64,000 nucleotides of DNA from Pseudogemmatithrix spongiicola (GCF_030623445.1 NZ_CP130613.1:62001-126000), one strand, 5' to 3'; counted from the stretch's first letter, positions 1 to 8,129 are shown. The notes: a model not told the origin generated them from the sequence alone. Numbers and translations are program-made.

Positions 1-844
1 GGGCGTCACGCTCGACACCTGGGAGGTCGCGCTCACGCGCGACAACGCGCGCGGCATCGTCGCGGACTACGACATCGTCCTCGACGGCACCGACACGTTC
101 ACGACGCGCTATCTCCTCAACGATGCCTGCGTCCTGGAACGGAAGCCGTTGGTGCACGCGAGCGTGCATCGCTTCGAAGGCCAGGTGTCGGTCTTCGCCA
201 CGGCGGACGGTCCTTGCTATCGCTGCCTGCATCCCGAGCCGCCGCCGGCCGGGAGCGTGCCAAGCTGCGCCGAGGGTGGCGTGTTGGGCGTACTGCCGGG
301 TTTGCTCGGCACGCTGCAGGCGACCGAGGCGCTCAAGTGGCTGCTCGGCATCGGCGAGCCGCTGGTGGGGCGCCTGCTGGCGGTCGACGCGCTGAGCATG
401 CGCATGACGCAGATGCGCTTCGCGCGCGATCCGTCCTGTGCGTGGTGTGCGACGCGCACGGCGACGGCGCTGCTCGCAGACTACGCGGCGTTCTGCGGCG
501 AGGCCGGGGCGCCGACCTGGGACGTGACGCTGCGCGACATCGATCCCCGCGATGCGGCGGCTGCGCTTGCCCGCGGTGAGCTCTACGTGCTCGACGTGCG
601 CGAGGACTGGGAAGTCGACGCCGCGGCCGTGCGCGGCGCGATGCATGTCGCGATGGGGTTGATCCCGGCGCAGCAGGCGCTGCTGCCGCGTGACAAGCCG
701 ATCGCCGTGCTGTGCCACCACGGCATGCGCAGCGCGATGGTGGCCGACTACCTGCGTGCGGCCGGGCATGCGCGCGTCCTCAACATCCGCGGTGGCATCG
801 ATCGCTGGAGCGTCGAGGCAGATCCGCAGGTCCCGCGCTACTGA
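1..844 (+). CDS. moeB: MoeB/ThiF-type adenylyltransferase with C-terminal rhodanese domain (5' partial)
   Basis: The protein adenylates the C-terminal glycine of a MoaD- or ThiS-like sulfur carrier; its rhodanese domain would then supply persulfide sulfur (MoeZ/MoeB-R architecture). The reading frame is open to the left edge, so the Rossmann nucleotide site is missing; about 280 residues remain. Visible are the E1-like stretch DYDIVLDGTDTF, two zinc-site CxxC pairs (CYRC and CAWC), and a C-terminal rhodanese domain whose active-site loop is CHHGMRS, followed by GGIDRW. The stop sits 2 bases before the next gene's GTG, which suggests one operon. It could serve molybdopterin, thiamine or tRNA thiolation; the sequence does not decide between them. 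Confidence 0.85.
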   Translation, partial: GVTLDTWEVALTRDNARGIVADYDIVLDGTDTFTTRYLLNDACVLERKPLVHASVHRFEGQVSVFATADGPCYRCLHPEPPPAGSVPSCAEGGVLGVLPGLLGTLQATEALKWLLGIGEPLVGRLLAVDALSMRMTQMRFARDPSCAWCATRTATALLADYAAFCGEAGAPTWDVTLRDIDPRDAAAALARGELYVLDVREDWEVDAAAVRGAMHVAMGLIPAQQALLPRDKPIAVLCHHGMRSAMVADYLRAAGHARVLNIRGGIDRWSVEADPQVPRY

Positions 845-846
845 CG

Positions 847-1755
847 GTGGCGGCCGCCCTGGCGTTCGCGTTGGCAGCGACCGTGCTGCTGTGGGCCCAG
901 CGGGCCTGGCGCGCGACGCGACGCGCGCAGCGGTTCCGCCGACGTTTTCCCGCCGACGTCGAGGGCGTCGTAATCGGGGCGCAGGCGCGCACGTATGTCG
1001 GCGACCCGCATCGCGCGCTCTTGCTCATCCACGGCTACAACGACTCTCCGGCCTCGCTCGACGACATGGCGCGGGCCATCCATGCGTCCGGGTGGACGGT
1101 GCGCCTGCCCCTGCTGCCCGGGCACGGTCGTTCCCTCGAAGCCTGGGATGCCTGGCGCGGCGAGGAGGCCGTGGCGGCGGTCCGCGCGGAGTATGCCGCG
1201 CTGCGCGCGCGGCACGGGACGGTCGTCGTCGGTGGCCTTTCCATGGGTGGCGCACTGGCCACGTGGGTGGCCGCGGAAGCGGATGTGGATGGGCTCTTGC
1301 TGTTCGCCCCGATGCTCTTCGTGCCACGGCCGATGCAGGTGGCGGTCAGCACGGCGCGCATGTGGTCGTTGGTGACGCAGCACGTGAGCGGTGGCGGCGC
1401 GCGTTCGCTGTGGGATCCCGAAGCCCAGCGGCGGAGCATCAGCTACGGCTGCTCGACGCGGCGCTCGCTGGAGGCGCTGGAGTACGTGGCCGAGGGCGTG
1501 ATTCCCCGGTTGGGATTCGTGCACGCCCCGACGCTGGTGTGCCAGTCGCGCCAAGACAACCGATTGCCCGAGGACCAGAGCCGTCGGGCGATCGCGCGCA
1601 TCGGCGCGGCGGACAAGACGGTGCACTGGGTCGAGGGCGCGGGCCATGTGCTGACGATGGACTTCGGCTGGCCCGCGTTGGCCGCGACGGTGGTGGCGTG
1701 GCTCGAGGCGCGATGGCCGGCCGCGCCGGCCGGCCGCGTCTCCGGCGCGCGCTGA
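847..1755 (+). CDS. Alpha/beta hydrolase (carboxylesterase / monoacylglycerol-lipase type), membrane-anchored
   Basis: Predicted serine esterase of about 302 residues. A hydrophobic N-terminal segment rich in Ala, Leu and Val (first ~20 residues) looks like an uncleaved anchor or signal. The core has the oxyanion-side motif LIHGYNDSP, the nucleophile elbow GLSMGG, a late acidic residue in SRQDNRLPE and the catalytic His in GAGHVL, in the usual order. The GTG start is chosen because it follows the upstream stop by 2 bases and keeps the hydrophobic segment whole; longer in-frame extensions run back into the rhodanese gene. The substrate is unknown. The pairing with a sulfur-carrier enzyme looks positional rather than functional. 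Confidence 0.75.
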   Translation: MAAALAFALAATVLLWAQRAWRATRRAQRFRRRFPADVEGVVIGAQARTYVGDPHRALLLIHGYNDSPASLDDMARAIHASGWTVRLPLLPGHGRSLEAWDAWRGEEAVAAVRAEYAALRARHGTVVVGGLSMGGALATWVAAEADVDGLLLFAPMLFVPRPMQVAVSTARMWSLVTQHVSGGGARSLWDPEAQRRSISYGCSTRRSLEALEYVAEGVIPRLGFVHAPTLVCQSRQDNRLPEDQSRRAIARIGAADKTVHWVEGAGHVLTMDFGWPALAATVVAWLEARWPAAPAGRVSGAR

Positions 1756-1794
1756 CTAGATTTCGGCAGCGATTCCCCGATTCGTACGGAGCAC

Positions 1795-2076
1795 ATGATG
1801 GCGGACATCACCTGCGCGCGCTGCGGCGCGACCAAGCCTGGGTTCGAGCGCGCCCCGTTTCCGGGTGCGATCGGCGCGCGCGTCCTCGAGGGCATCTGCC
1901 CCGATTGCTGGGGCCAGTGGCTCAAGCAGCAGACGATGCTGATCAACCACTACGGCCTCAACGTGATGGATCCGCAGGCGCGCCAGTTCCTGACGCGGAA
2001 CATGGAGGCCTTCCTGTTCAAGACCGGCCAGCAGGACGACGTCGACACGTCGAAGCAAGGGACGATCGCGCACTGA
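1795..2076 (+). CDS. YggX-like Fe(II)-trafficking / oxidative damage protection protein with extra CxxC pairs
   Basis: A 92-93 residue protein whose second half follows the YggX pattern: WGQWLKQQTMLINHYGLN, then a helix ending in FLF. YggX proteins protect labile Fe-S clusters and handle intracellular iron. E. coli YggX has a single N-terminal Cys; this protein has two pairs, CARC near residue 7 and CPDC near residue 37, so it resembles a YggX core rebuilt around a zinc or iron knuckle. Two ATGs stand in tandem at 1795 and 1798, preceded by GGAG. It stands alone, 39 bases after the hydrolase. Confidence 0.8.
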   Translation: MMADITCARCGATKPGFERAPFPGAIGARVLEGICPDCWGQWLKQQTMLINHYGLNVMDPQARQFLTRNMEAFLFKTGQQDDVDTSKQGTIAH

Positions 2077-2115
2077 GCCGCCGTCGTCCGCGTCGCGACT
2101 GCGGCGTCGGTTGAC

Positions 2116-2138
2116 TTTAGTTACAGATTGATACTTAT
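2116..2138. promoter_or_regulatory. Operator-like imperfect palindrome upstream of NrtR-like gene
   Basis: TTTAGTT, nine bases, then TACTTAT; the AGT and ACT cores are inverted. A near copy (TTTAGTT, eight bases, TACTTAA) lies at 2810-2831 before the next gene. TTGACT at 2111-2116 could be a -35 element, so the palindrome would cover the promoter of the regulator gene. Autoregulation is inference. Confidence 0.4.
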
Positions 2139-2145
2139 TGGGCGG

Positions 2146-2754
2146 ATGGCTTCGACCCCCGCCCCGCGCCTCGTCCTCGCCTGTGTCAGCTGGCGCGACG
2201 GCGACCTCGTAGTGCTCGGCGCGGCGACGCGTGGCGCTGAGCTACCGGCGGCGGTGTTGGCGGCGTCGCAGGCACCCGCGGACGCGGCCGACGCCTTGGC
2301 GCGGCGCACGCTGGGACGGGCGCCCGCGTGGCGCTCGCAGGTGGGAGCGCTGCGTGACGAGACTGGGCTCGCGATCCTCTACGTGGCGGTGCTGCCGACC
2401 GGCACCGACGTCGGCGACGCCTATCTCTGGCGTCCCGTGCCACGCGGCGGCGGAGGCGCCATGCTGCGGGCGGCGCTCGTCCACCTTCGGGAGCGCATCG
2501 ATCGGGAGCCAGTGGCGTTCCGGCTGCTCGGACCGACCTTCACGCTGTCCGACCTGCAGGCGGTCTACGAGCTCCTGCTGGAGCGGCGGGTGCACAAGGC
2601 GAGCTTCCGGCGTTCGCTGATGGCGGCCCACCTGATCGAGCCGACGGACGCCTGGCGCTCGGAGGGTCGGGGTCGCCCGGCACAGCTCTTCCGGTACGCG
2701 CCGCGCCGCCGCCGGGGGCTGCAACGCGCCGTCCGATTCGACCTGTTGGGCTGA
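2146..2754 (+). CDS. NrtR-like transcriptional regulator (degenerate Nudix fold plus winged helix)
   Basis: About 202 residues. The C-terminal third matches the winged-helix half of NrtR/Nudix-related regulators: FTLSDLQAVYELL, then HKASFRRSLM and GRGRPAQLFRYAP. The N-terminal part has the beta-rich start of a Nudix fold but no Nudix box (GX5EX7REUXEEXGU), so catalysis is unlikely. In known NrtR proteins such a domain senses ADP-ribose and controls NAD metabolism; no NAD gene is adjacent here. The ATG at 2146 is preferred over a TTG at 2128, which lies inside the operator-like palindrome. That palindrome recurs before the gene at 2850, a candidate target. Confidence 0.65.
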   Translation: MASTPAPRLVLACVSWRDGDLVVLGAATRGAELPAAVLAASQAPADAADALARRTLGRAPAWRSQVGALRDETGLAILYVAVLPTGTDVGDAYLWRPVPRGGGGAMLRAALVHLRERIDREPVAFRLLGPTFTLSDLQAVYELLLERRVHKASFRRSLMAAHLIEPTDAWRSEGRGRPAQLFRYAPRRRRGLQRAVRFDLLG

Positions 2755-2809
2755 TTCGGTCACGATAGCGTTACGATGCTGGCGGCTCCTCCCCTTGCCG
2801 AGGGAACCT

Positions 2810-2831
2810 TTTAGTTGCAAAGTGTACTTAA
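2810..2831. promoter_or_regulatory. Second copy of the TTTAGTT...TACTTA operator
   Basis: TTTAGTT, GCAAAGTG, TACTTAA. It matches the site at 2116-2138 except for a spacer one base shorter. It ends 18 bases before the ATG of the 2850 gene and just upstream of its ribosome-binding site. A looser relative, TTAGTTTGTATGTAAC, is on the minus strand at 3761-3776 before the zinc-ribbon gene. Confidence 0.4.
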
Positions 2832-2849
2832 CGGCAAAAGGAGGAGTCC

Positions 2850-3179
2850 ATGCTCGGCTACCTCGATGCGCTGATTGCCGCGTTGTCCGTCCGGGACGGC
2901 GCCGAAGTCGATCGCCTGCTGGCACACCCGCTCGGACGGCTCTTGCCGCTCGAAGTGCGGGAGGAGGCCGGCACCTTCCAGTCCGGCGCGCGCGATGCCT
3001 TGGCGGCACCGCTCCGGGCGATGCAACTCCGCCACCAAACCGCCGAGCTCCTGCGCGATGCGGCCGTCGCCGACCGACCCGAGGTGTTGCCCGACGCGTC
3101 GCGGGTCGCCGTGCCGCCCACGGTGCGGAGCCGACGCGCGACACGGCCGCAGCAGATGGAACTGCCGCTCTCCGCATAA
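2850..3179 (+). CDS. Small hypothetical protein (109 aa), putative target of the NrtR-like regulator
   Basis: I do not recognise the family. The gene has a strong ribosome-binding site (AAAGGAGGAG, about 8 bases before ATG) and an operator-like element just upstream, and it is closed by a strong hairpin, so it is probably real. The first half is helical and amphipathic (LGYLDALIAALSVRDGAEVD); the tail is Arg- and Pro-rich and ends in MELPLSA. There is no signal peptide, membrane segment or cysteine. It probably forms a separate transcript from the regulator because 95 bases, including the operator copy, separate them. Confidence 0.55.
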   Translation: MLGYLDALIAALSVRDGAEVDRLLAHPLGRLLPLEVREEAGTFQSGARDALAAPLRAMQLRHQTAELLRDAAVADRPEVLPDASRVAVPPTVRSRRATRPQQMELPLSA

Positions 3180-3192
3180 TCCCGCTGATGCA

Positions 3193-3229
3193 CGAAGCGC
3201 CCCCGACCGCGATGGTCGGGGGCGCTTCG
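3193..3229. terminator. Bidirectional hairpin between small gene and csp
   Basis: A perfect 16-bp stem (CGAAGCGCCCCCGACC and its complement) around a five-base loop, GCGAT. It lies between two convergent genes and could end both transcripts; neither side has a long T run. Confidence 0.7.
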
Positions 3230-3249
3230 CATGTGTGCGGACGCTGCCG

Positions 3250-3456
3250 TTAGATCCTGTTGACGTTCGCCGCCTGCGGACCCTTCTGTCCGTCGACGAT
3301 TTCGAACTCGACCTTATCGCCTTCGGCGAGCGACTTGAAGCCGTTGCCCTGGATGGCGCTGAAATGGACGAAGACGTCAGCCCCTCCCTCGCGCTGGATG
3401 AAACCGAAGCCCTTCGCGTCGTTGAACCACTTCACGGTGCCGGTGATGCGAGCCAT
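3250..3456 (-). CDS. Cold-shock protein, CspA family
   Basis: A 68-residue single OB-fold nucleic-acid chaperone. It carries both RNA-binding motifs: KGFGFI (RNP1) and VFVHFSAI (RNP2), with the usual GTVKWFN start and the conserved end KGPQAANV. The length is typical of CspA. AGGAG precedes the ATG. The gene lies 37 bases downstream of a zinc-ribbon gene on the same strand, so the two may be cotranscribed. It binds single-stranded RNA/DNA in the cytoplasm; no cold-box can be claimed by eye. Confidence 0.95.
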   Translation of the reverse strand: MARITGTVKWFNDAKGFGFIQREGGADVFVHFSAIQGNGFKSLAEGDKVEFEIVDGQKGPQAANVNRI

Positions 3457-3493
3457 CGCGTACGTACTCCTGCGGGGTGGACGGGGAACTTGA

Positions 3494-3703
3494 TCAGGCT
3501 GCGCCGGCGATGTACCGAGCGACGCGCCCGCAGCCGATGCACTTCAGCGTCACGTGCGAACGCGGCGGCGGCGGCGCGGATCCCGGCTCGCGTTCGATGG
3601 AGCCGGAACACGACGGGCAGCTGAGCGGATCGCCGTTGCGATCGCTCGCGATCAAGTGGAGGGCCTGCGCGGGGTTGTACGAGTTGGGTCGTGGCTTCCG
3701 CAT
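3494..3703 (-). CDS. Small zinc-ribbon protein (69 aa)
   Basis: A small basic protein with two cysteine pairs, CPSC near residue 29 and CIGC near residue 56, forming a likely zinc ribbon. A Pro-rich linker separates them. GGAG precedes the ATG. Its stop is 37 bases before csp, so it may be the first gene of a csp transcript. The function is unknown; short zinc ribbons of this sort often bind RNA or act as adaptor domains, but nothing here fixes the role. Confidence 0.6.
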   Translation of the reverse strand: MRKPRPNSYNPAQALHLIASDRNGDPLSCPSCSGSIEREPGSAPPPPRSHVTLKCIGCGRVARYIAGAA

Positions 3704-3775
3704 GTGGTCTCCGATAAGTGGTCGGCGAAGCCGCTGGCCGAGGGCCAGCAGTTCGTTGCCGTTACATACAAACTA

Positions 3776-3806
3776 ATGCGCCACTTCGTAAATCAAAGTG
3801 GCGCAT
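3776..3806. repeat. Inverted repeat in the intergenic region 3704-3968
   Basis: ATGCGCCACTT and its perfect complement AAGTGGCGCAT enclose nine bases. On the minus strand it is followed by TAGTTTGT, so it may end the lemA-linked transcript arriving from 3969; it also lies just upstream of the promoter area of the zinc-ribbon gene. The rest of this 265-base gap shows no gene. Confidence 0.45.
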
Positions 3807-3968
3807 AGAGTTGCACGTAACATTCAAGTAAGGACCATGCGGTCCTATTACCCGGCTCCTCCTAAGATGTTGCGGGAGAGGGATTTCCTGACAACGCCCT
3901 AGGTCGCCAGTCCAACTCGTGCGCGACTGCCCGAACTTGGACGGTGTCCGGCGCTCGAGAACGCGAGT

Positions 3969-4433
3969 TCAGCGCACCGGAGCGGGCGAGCAGCCTTCGC
4001 GCTGCCGTGTATCGGCGACAGAAAGAATGCGCCACGTGCCAGCCGTCCGGGCAAGCACGAAGGCGTCGAAGCCACAGTGCGAGAAGCGCTCACCGGCATA
4101 GAACCAATACTCCACCCACACCGTCGCGAGATTCCCGTTCACTTGGACAACGGGCGTGCCCAGTCGTTCGTCCAAGACGACACCCGCCGGCGCCGATGCC
4201 ACCGAGCCGATCCAGGCATCGATGGCATCGCTGCGCACCTGCCCGCTGGCGGCAACGCTCTGCAGTGATGCGCCCGGCGCGAACGCCGTGCGCATCGCTG
4301 CCGTATCGCGCGTGCGCATGCCGTCGAAGAGCTTCGTGATGACCGCGTAGGCCGCCTCGTGGTCCGGCGACTGCGCCGTCGCCGCCCCGACCGGCACGAG
4401 GAGCGCGGCGAGCAGCAAGACGGTACGCCGCAT
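3969..4433 (-). CDS. Secreted SnoaL/NTF2-like (DUF4440-type) protein
   Basis: 154 residues with a signal peptide (MRRTVLLLAALLVPVGAATAQ, cleavage after AQ). The mature part has the NTF2-like pattern: helix AAYAVITKLFDGMRTRD, then FAPGASLQSV, and later strands VNGNLATVWVEYWFYAG and FVLARTAGTWRILSVADTR. Such cone folds serve as enzymes or ligand-binding modules; no catalytic pair is evident. The ATG overlaps the lemA stop by one base (ATGA), so the two genes are translationally coupled. Confidence 0.7.
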   Translation of the reverse strand: MRRTVLLLAALLVPVGAATAQSPDHEAAYAVITKLFDGMRTRDTAAMRTAFAPGASLQSVAASGQVRSDAIDAWIGSVASAPAGVVLDERLGTPVVQVNGNLATVWVEYWFYAGERFSHCGFDAFVLARTAGTWRILSVADTRQREGCSPAPVR

Positions 4434-4987
4434 CAGAAGCTCACCTTGGGCGCTTCGCGGTTCGCGGCGTTCGTGACCTCGAAGTACTCGCGGGCCTTCG
4501 CGCCGGTCACCTTGGCGGTGAGCACGGCCGGGAAGCGACGGATGTACGCGTTGTAGTCCCGCACCGCGTTGTTGTAGTCGGTGCGCGACACCGCGATGCG
4601 GTTCTCGGTCCCGGTGAGCTCATCCTGCAGCCGCAGGAAGTTCTGGTCGCTCTTCAGCTGCGGGTAGTTCTCCGAGATGGCGAGCAGGCGCCCCAGCGCC
4701 CCGGTGAGCTCCTGGTTGGCATTCGCCATCTCGCCGATGTTGCCACCGCTGCGCGCGCCGAGCAACGCCGAGCGCGCTTGGGCGACTTCGGTGAAGATGC
4801 GCTCTTCCTGGGCCGCGTAGCCCTTCACGGTCTCGACCAGGTTCGGCACGAGGTCGGCGCGGCGCTGCAGCTGCACTTCGATCTGCTGACGCGCGGCGGC
4901 CGCGGTCTCATCCATGGTCTGGATCGTGTTGTAGCCGCAGGCAGAGAGGAACAGGGTGAGGACAGGGAGCAACCACTTGGCCTTCAT
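4433..4987 (-). CDS. lemA: LemA family lipoprotein
   Basis: 184 residues. A lipoprotein signal ends in the lipobox LSAC (Cys 17). The rest matches LemA: a helical bundle with QLQRRADLVPNLVETVKGYA, then YPQLKSDQNFLRLQDELTGTENRIAVSRTDYN, and the typical end of AREYF. LemA proteins are of uncertain function and are often encoded near TPM-domain proteins; here a TPM protein lies 0.8 kb upstream on the same strand, a known family association. A 61-base gap separates it from the nucleotidyltransferase-like gene. Confidence 0.9.
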   Translation of the reverse strand: MKAKWLLPVLTLFLSACGYNTIQTMDETAAAARQQIEVQLQRRADLVPNLVETVKGYAAQEERIFTEVAQARSALLGARSGGNIGEMANANQELTGALGRLLAISENYPQLKSDQNFLRLQDELTGTENRIAVSRTDYNNAVRDYNAYIRRFPAVLTAKVTGAKAREYFEVTNAANREAPKVSF

Positions 4988-5048
4988 CGACGACTCCGGG
5001 TGAATGTCAGGTCAGCAAGAACACTACGCGCATCGTGCGGTACGCGTG

Positions 5049-5771
5049 TCAGTCGACGGCCGGCGCGTCGGGATGCCACATGGCGTCCACGTGCGCGACC
5101 AAAGTCTTCAGCATCCGGTGCACGCCGTCGAGGACATCGGCGGCGCGCGCCGGCGGGATGGAGCGCGTGCCCTGGGCGTGCGCCACGACCTCGGCGAGCG
5201 CCGTCGTGTCGAGGCTGGCGAGCGGTGCCGCGGCCGCCAGCACCGCGCTGGCGCCGGCCGGTACATCGCGGCCGTGCACGCGCAGCAGCGAGCGCAGCAG
5301 CGTGACGACGGTGCCCTTGGCGGCCACGAGGAAGTCAAGCGTGCGCAGCGGATCGTGGCCGACGGCGAGCACGCCGCGGCGCAGGTGCAGCAGCGCGCCC
5401 ATCGCCTCGAACTCCAGTTGCCGGCGGAGGTCGTCGCTGGCGACGGGCGGGAGGGCGGGCAGCGCACCGTGCAGAACGCGGTGGCGCGCGGCGATGTCGG
5501 CGTGTTCCATCGCGAACACATCGCGGCTCGAACGCCACTCGGCGTCGGTCAAGATGAGCGGCGGCCGATGGCCGAGCTCCTGCCACTGCCGCACCGGAGC
5601 CGCCGCCGCGCGCAGGGCGTCCGCCTTCAGGCTGCGCACGATGACCAGCACGTTGAAATCGACGCCCTTGGTCGCAGGCGCCGCCGCGGCGGCGCTGCCG
5701 TACAGCACCACGGCCGTGCAATCGCCGCCGAAGGCCGAGGCAAGCGCGGCCGAGAATTGTTCGATCGTCAT
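5049..5771 (-). CDS. Nucleotidyltransferase-fold protein (degenerate)
   Basis: About 240 residues. The N-terminal third carries LYGSA followed by VDFNVLVIV, the layout of the Pol-beta nucleotidyltransferase GS...DxD motif, but the second Asp is Asn. The rest is helical and Ala/Leu-rich, like the HEPN or substrate-binding halves of such proteins. An upstream extension to 5951 is rejected because it would read through the TPM gene's glycine repeat; the ATG at 5771 has GGGAGAG before it. The gene starts 10 bases after the TPM stop, so it is probably cotranscribed. The function is unknown; it may be a non-catalytic or weak nucleotidyltransferase. Confidence 0.55.
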   Translation of the reverse strand: MTIEQFSAALASAFGGDCTAVVLYGSAAAAAPATKGVDFNVLVIVRSLKADALRAAAAPVRQWQELGHRPPLILTDAEWRSSRDVFAMEHADIAARHRVLHGALPALPPVASDDLRRQLEFEAMGALLHLRRGVLAVGHDPLRTLDFLVAAKGTVVTLLRSLLRVHGRDVPAGASAVLAAAAPLASLDTTALAEVVAHAQGTRSIPPARAADVLDGVHRMLKTLVAHVDAMWHPDAPAVD

Positions 5772-5781
5772 GGATCTCTCC

Positions 5782-6594
5782 CTAGAACCGTCCGCCGGAG
5801 CCGCCGCCGGAGAATCCGCCGCCGCCCCCGAACCCGCCGAAGCCTCCACCACCGAAGCCGCCGCCCCCGAACCCACCCCCGCCGAATCCACCGCCCATCG
5901 GGAACGGGAGGATCGCGACACCGCCGCGGCGGCGTCGGCCCCCGCGTCCACCCCCGCCGCCCGAGTTCAGCAGCGAGATGAGGAGCATGATCGCGATGAC
6001 GATGACGATCGGCGGAATCTGGAACTCACGCGGACGCTGGCGCGGGACCAACGTGGAGTCGAGCGCAAAGCCGAACTCCGCGCTGTAGCGCTGCGCGAGC
6101 CGTGCCGTGATGAGCGCCAGGCCATCGCCGTAGTTGCCGGCGGCGAGCAGCGGCGTCGCTTCGCGGCGCATGTCGCCGGCCACACCGTCGGTGATGAAGC
6201 CTTCTGCCCCTTGGCCGACGCTGATGGCGATCTGGCCGCTGCCGTCGCTGCTCGTTTCCTTCGGGATGAGCAAGACGACCACGCCGGCGTTGCGGGCGCG
6301 GTCGCCGATGTCGGCGCGCGCGCCGACTCCCCACGCGCGTCCGATCTGCAGTGCGACATCGAGCGCCTCGCGGCCGCCGATGTCGCGCAGCGTCACGACG
6401 GCGATCTCGCCCTGCGAACCGGCGCGCACGATCTCGATGAGGCGCGTGATCTGCGCTTCGGTGGCGTCGGGAATGATGCCGGCGAAATCGCTGACGAGCC
6501 CGGTGGGACGGGCGGGAAACAGCGCCTCCTGCGCACCGGCGCTGACGAGCGCGGCAGGCAGGAGGCAGAGCCCTGCGAGGAGGTGGCGAATCAC
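5782..6594 (-). CDS. TPM-domain (YgcG-like) membrane protein with Gly-rich tail
   Basis: 270 residues starting at GTG. A signal peptide (IRHLLAGLCLLPAALVSAGAQ) leads into a TPM domain: VSDFAGIIPDATEAQITRLI, then GEIAVVTLRDIGG and a GVVVLLIPKE strand. A membrane segment (IPPIVIVIAIMLLISLL) follows. The last ~60 residues are a Gly/Phe repeat (GGGFGGGGF units) ending GGSGGRF. TPM proteins act outside the membrane, some in photosystem II repair or peptidoglycan-associated roles; the bacterial function is unsettled. It follows fumarase by 8 bases and probably shares its transcript. A GTG two codons upstream is an equally possible start. Confidence 0.85.
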   Translation of the reverse strand: MIRHLLAGLCLLPAALVSAGAQEALFPARPTGLVSDFAGIIPDATEAQITRLIEIVRAGSQGEIAVVTLRDIGGREALDVALQIGRAWGVGARADIGDRARNAGVVVLLIPKETSSDGSGQIAISVGQGAEGFITDGVAGDMRREATPLLAAGNYGDGLALITARLAQRYSAEFGFALDSTLVPRQRPREFQIPPIVIVIAIMLLISLLNSGGGGGRGGRRRRGGVAILPFPMGGGFGGGGFGGGGFGGGGFGGFGGGGGFSGGGSGGRF

Positions 6595-6602
6595 ATCCAC
6601 TA

Positions 6603-8129
6603 CTACGCCGAGAGCACGGGAAGGTTGCGGATCTTCTCCTGCCATTCCTTGGGGCCACTCTCGTGCACGTTGTGGCCCGCCGCGTCGACGGCGACGGTCA
6701 CCGGCATCTCCTCGACCTCGAACTCGTAGATCGCCTCCATGCCGAGATCTTCGAAGGCGACGACACGCGAGGAACGGATGGCCTTGGAGACGAGATACGC
6801 CGCGCCGCCGACGGCCATCAGGTAGGCTGCCTTGTGCTTGCGGATGGCTTCGAGGCCCGTCGGACCGCGCTCGGCCTTGCCGATCATCGCGATGAGGCCG
6901 GTCTTCTCGAGCATCATCTCGGTGAACTTGTCCATGCGCGTCGCGGTAGTCGGGCCGGCGGGGCCGACGGCTTCGTCGCGCACGGGATCCACGGGGCCGA
7001 CGTAGTAGATCACGCGATTCGTGAAGTCGACGCCCGGCGGGAGCGACTCGCCCTTGGCGAAGAGATCGGCGATGCGCTTGTGTGCCGCGTCGCGCCCCGT
7101 GAGCAGCTTGCCGTTGAGCAACAGGCGATCGCCGGCCTTCCAGCTCGCGACGACTTCGGGCGTGAGCGTGTCGAGGTCGACACGCTTCGCGTTCGCGTCC
7201 GGCATCCAGGTGACGTTCGGCCAATCCGCGAGCGAGGGCACCGGCAGCTTGGCGACGCCGGAGCCGTCGAGATGGAAGTGCGCGTGCCGCGTGGCGGCGC
7301 AGTTCGGGATCATCGCGATGGGCTTCGACGCGGCGTGCGTGGGGAAGTCGAAGATCTTCACGTCGAGCACGGTGGAGAGACCGCCCAAGCCCTGCGCGCC
7401 GATGCCGAGGGCGTTGATCTTGTCGTGCAGCTCGATGCGCAACTCCTCGAGCTTGTTCTGCGGACCGCGCTGCTTGAGCTGGGCCATGTCGATGGGCTCC
7501 ATGAGCGACTCTTTCGCCATGAGCATCGCCTTCTCGGCCGATCCCCCGATGCCGATGCCGAGCATGCCTGGCGGACACCAGCCGGCGCCCATCGTCGGGA
7601 CGGTCTTCATGACCCAGTCCACGATGGAATCGGACGGGTTGAGCATCGCGAACTTCGACTTGTTCTCGGAGCCGCCGCCCTTCGCGGCGAGCTTCACCTC
7701 GACGTGATGGCCGGGCACCACCTCGTAGTGCACGACGGCCGGCGTGTTGTCGCGCGTGTTCTTGCGGGAGAAGGCCGGGTCGCTGACGATCGAGGCGCGC
7801 AGCGTGTTGTCGGGGTGCAGATAGGCGCGGCGCACGCCTTCGTTGACCATCTCCTGGATAGACAGCGTGGCATCCCAGCGGACGTCCATGCCGATCTTGA
7901 GGAAGACGACGACGATGCCCGTGTCCTGGCAGATGGGCCGATGGCCCTCGGCGCACATCCGCGAGTTCGTGAGGATCTGCGCGATGGCGTCCTTTGCGGC
8001 CGGGGACTGCTCGAGTTCGTAGGCCTCGGCGAGCGCGCGGATGTAATCCAGCGGGTGATAGTAGCTGATGTGCTGGAGCGCGTCGGCGATGGACTGGATG
8101 AAATCGTCTTGGCGGATCGTCGTGGTCAT
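6603..8129 (-). CDS. Fumarate hydratase, class I (Fe-S type, fused subunits)
   Basis: 508 residues; reversible hydration of fumarate to malate in the TCA cycle, cytoplasmic. The length fits the fused FumA/FumB type. The N-terminal domain has the cluster-binding cysteines in NSRMCAEGHRPICQDTG, in GAGWCPPGMLGIGIGG and in IPNCAATRHAHF. The C-terminal beta domain contains VGPAGPTTATRMDKF, typical of the swivelling half. The enzyme holds an oxygen-labile [4Fe-4S] cluster. It is the first gene of a likely operon with the TPM and nucleotidyltransferase-like genes, and is divergent from the PepSY gene across 115 bases. Confidence 0.95.
   Translation of the reverse strand: MTTTIRQDDFIQSIADALQHISYYHPLDYIRALAEAYELEQSPAAKDAIAQILTNSRMCAEGHRPICQDTGIVVVFLKIGMDVRWDATLSIQEMVNEGVRRAYLHPDNTLRASIVSDPAFSRKNTRDNTPAVVHYEVVPGHHVEVKLAAKGGGSENKSKFAMLNPSDSIVDWVMKTVPTMGAGWCPPGMLGIGIGGSAEKAMLMAKESLMEPIDMAQLKQRGPQNKLEELRIELHDKINALGIGAQGLGGLSTVLDVKIFDFPTHAASKPIAMIPNCAATRHAHFHLDGSGVAKLPVPSLADWPNVTWMPDANAKRVDLDTLTPEVVASWKAGDRLLLNGKLLTGRDAAHKRIADLFAKGESLPPGVDFTNRVIYYVGPVDPVRDEAVGPAGPTTATRMDKFTEMMLEKTGLIAMIGKAERGPTGLEAIRKHKAAYLMAVGGAAYLVSKAIRSSRVVAFEDLGMEAIYEFEVEEMPVTVAVDAAGHNVHESGPKEWQEKIRNLPVLSA

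Noticed and set aside
7956-8129. A long extension of the TPM frame upstream through fumarase
   Set aside because: The frame stays open but reads Arg/His-rich noise; the signal peptide and TPM domain begin at the GTG near 6594.
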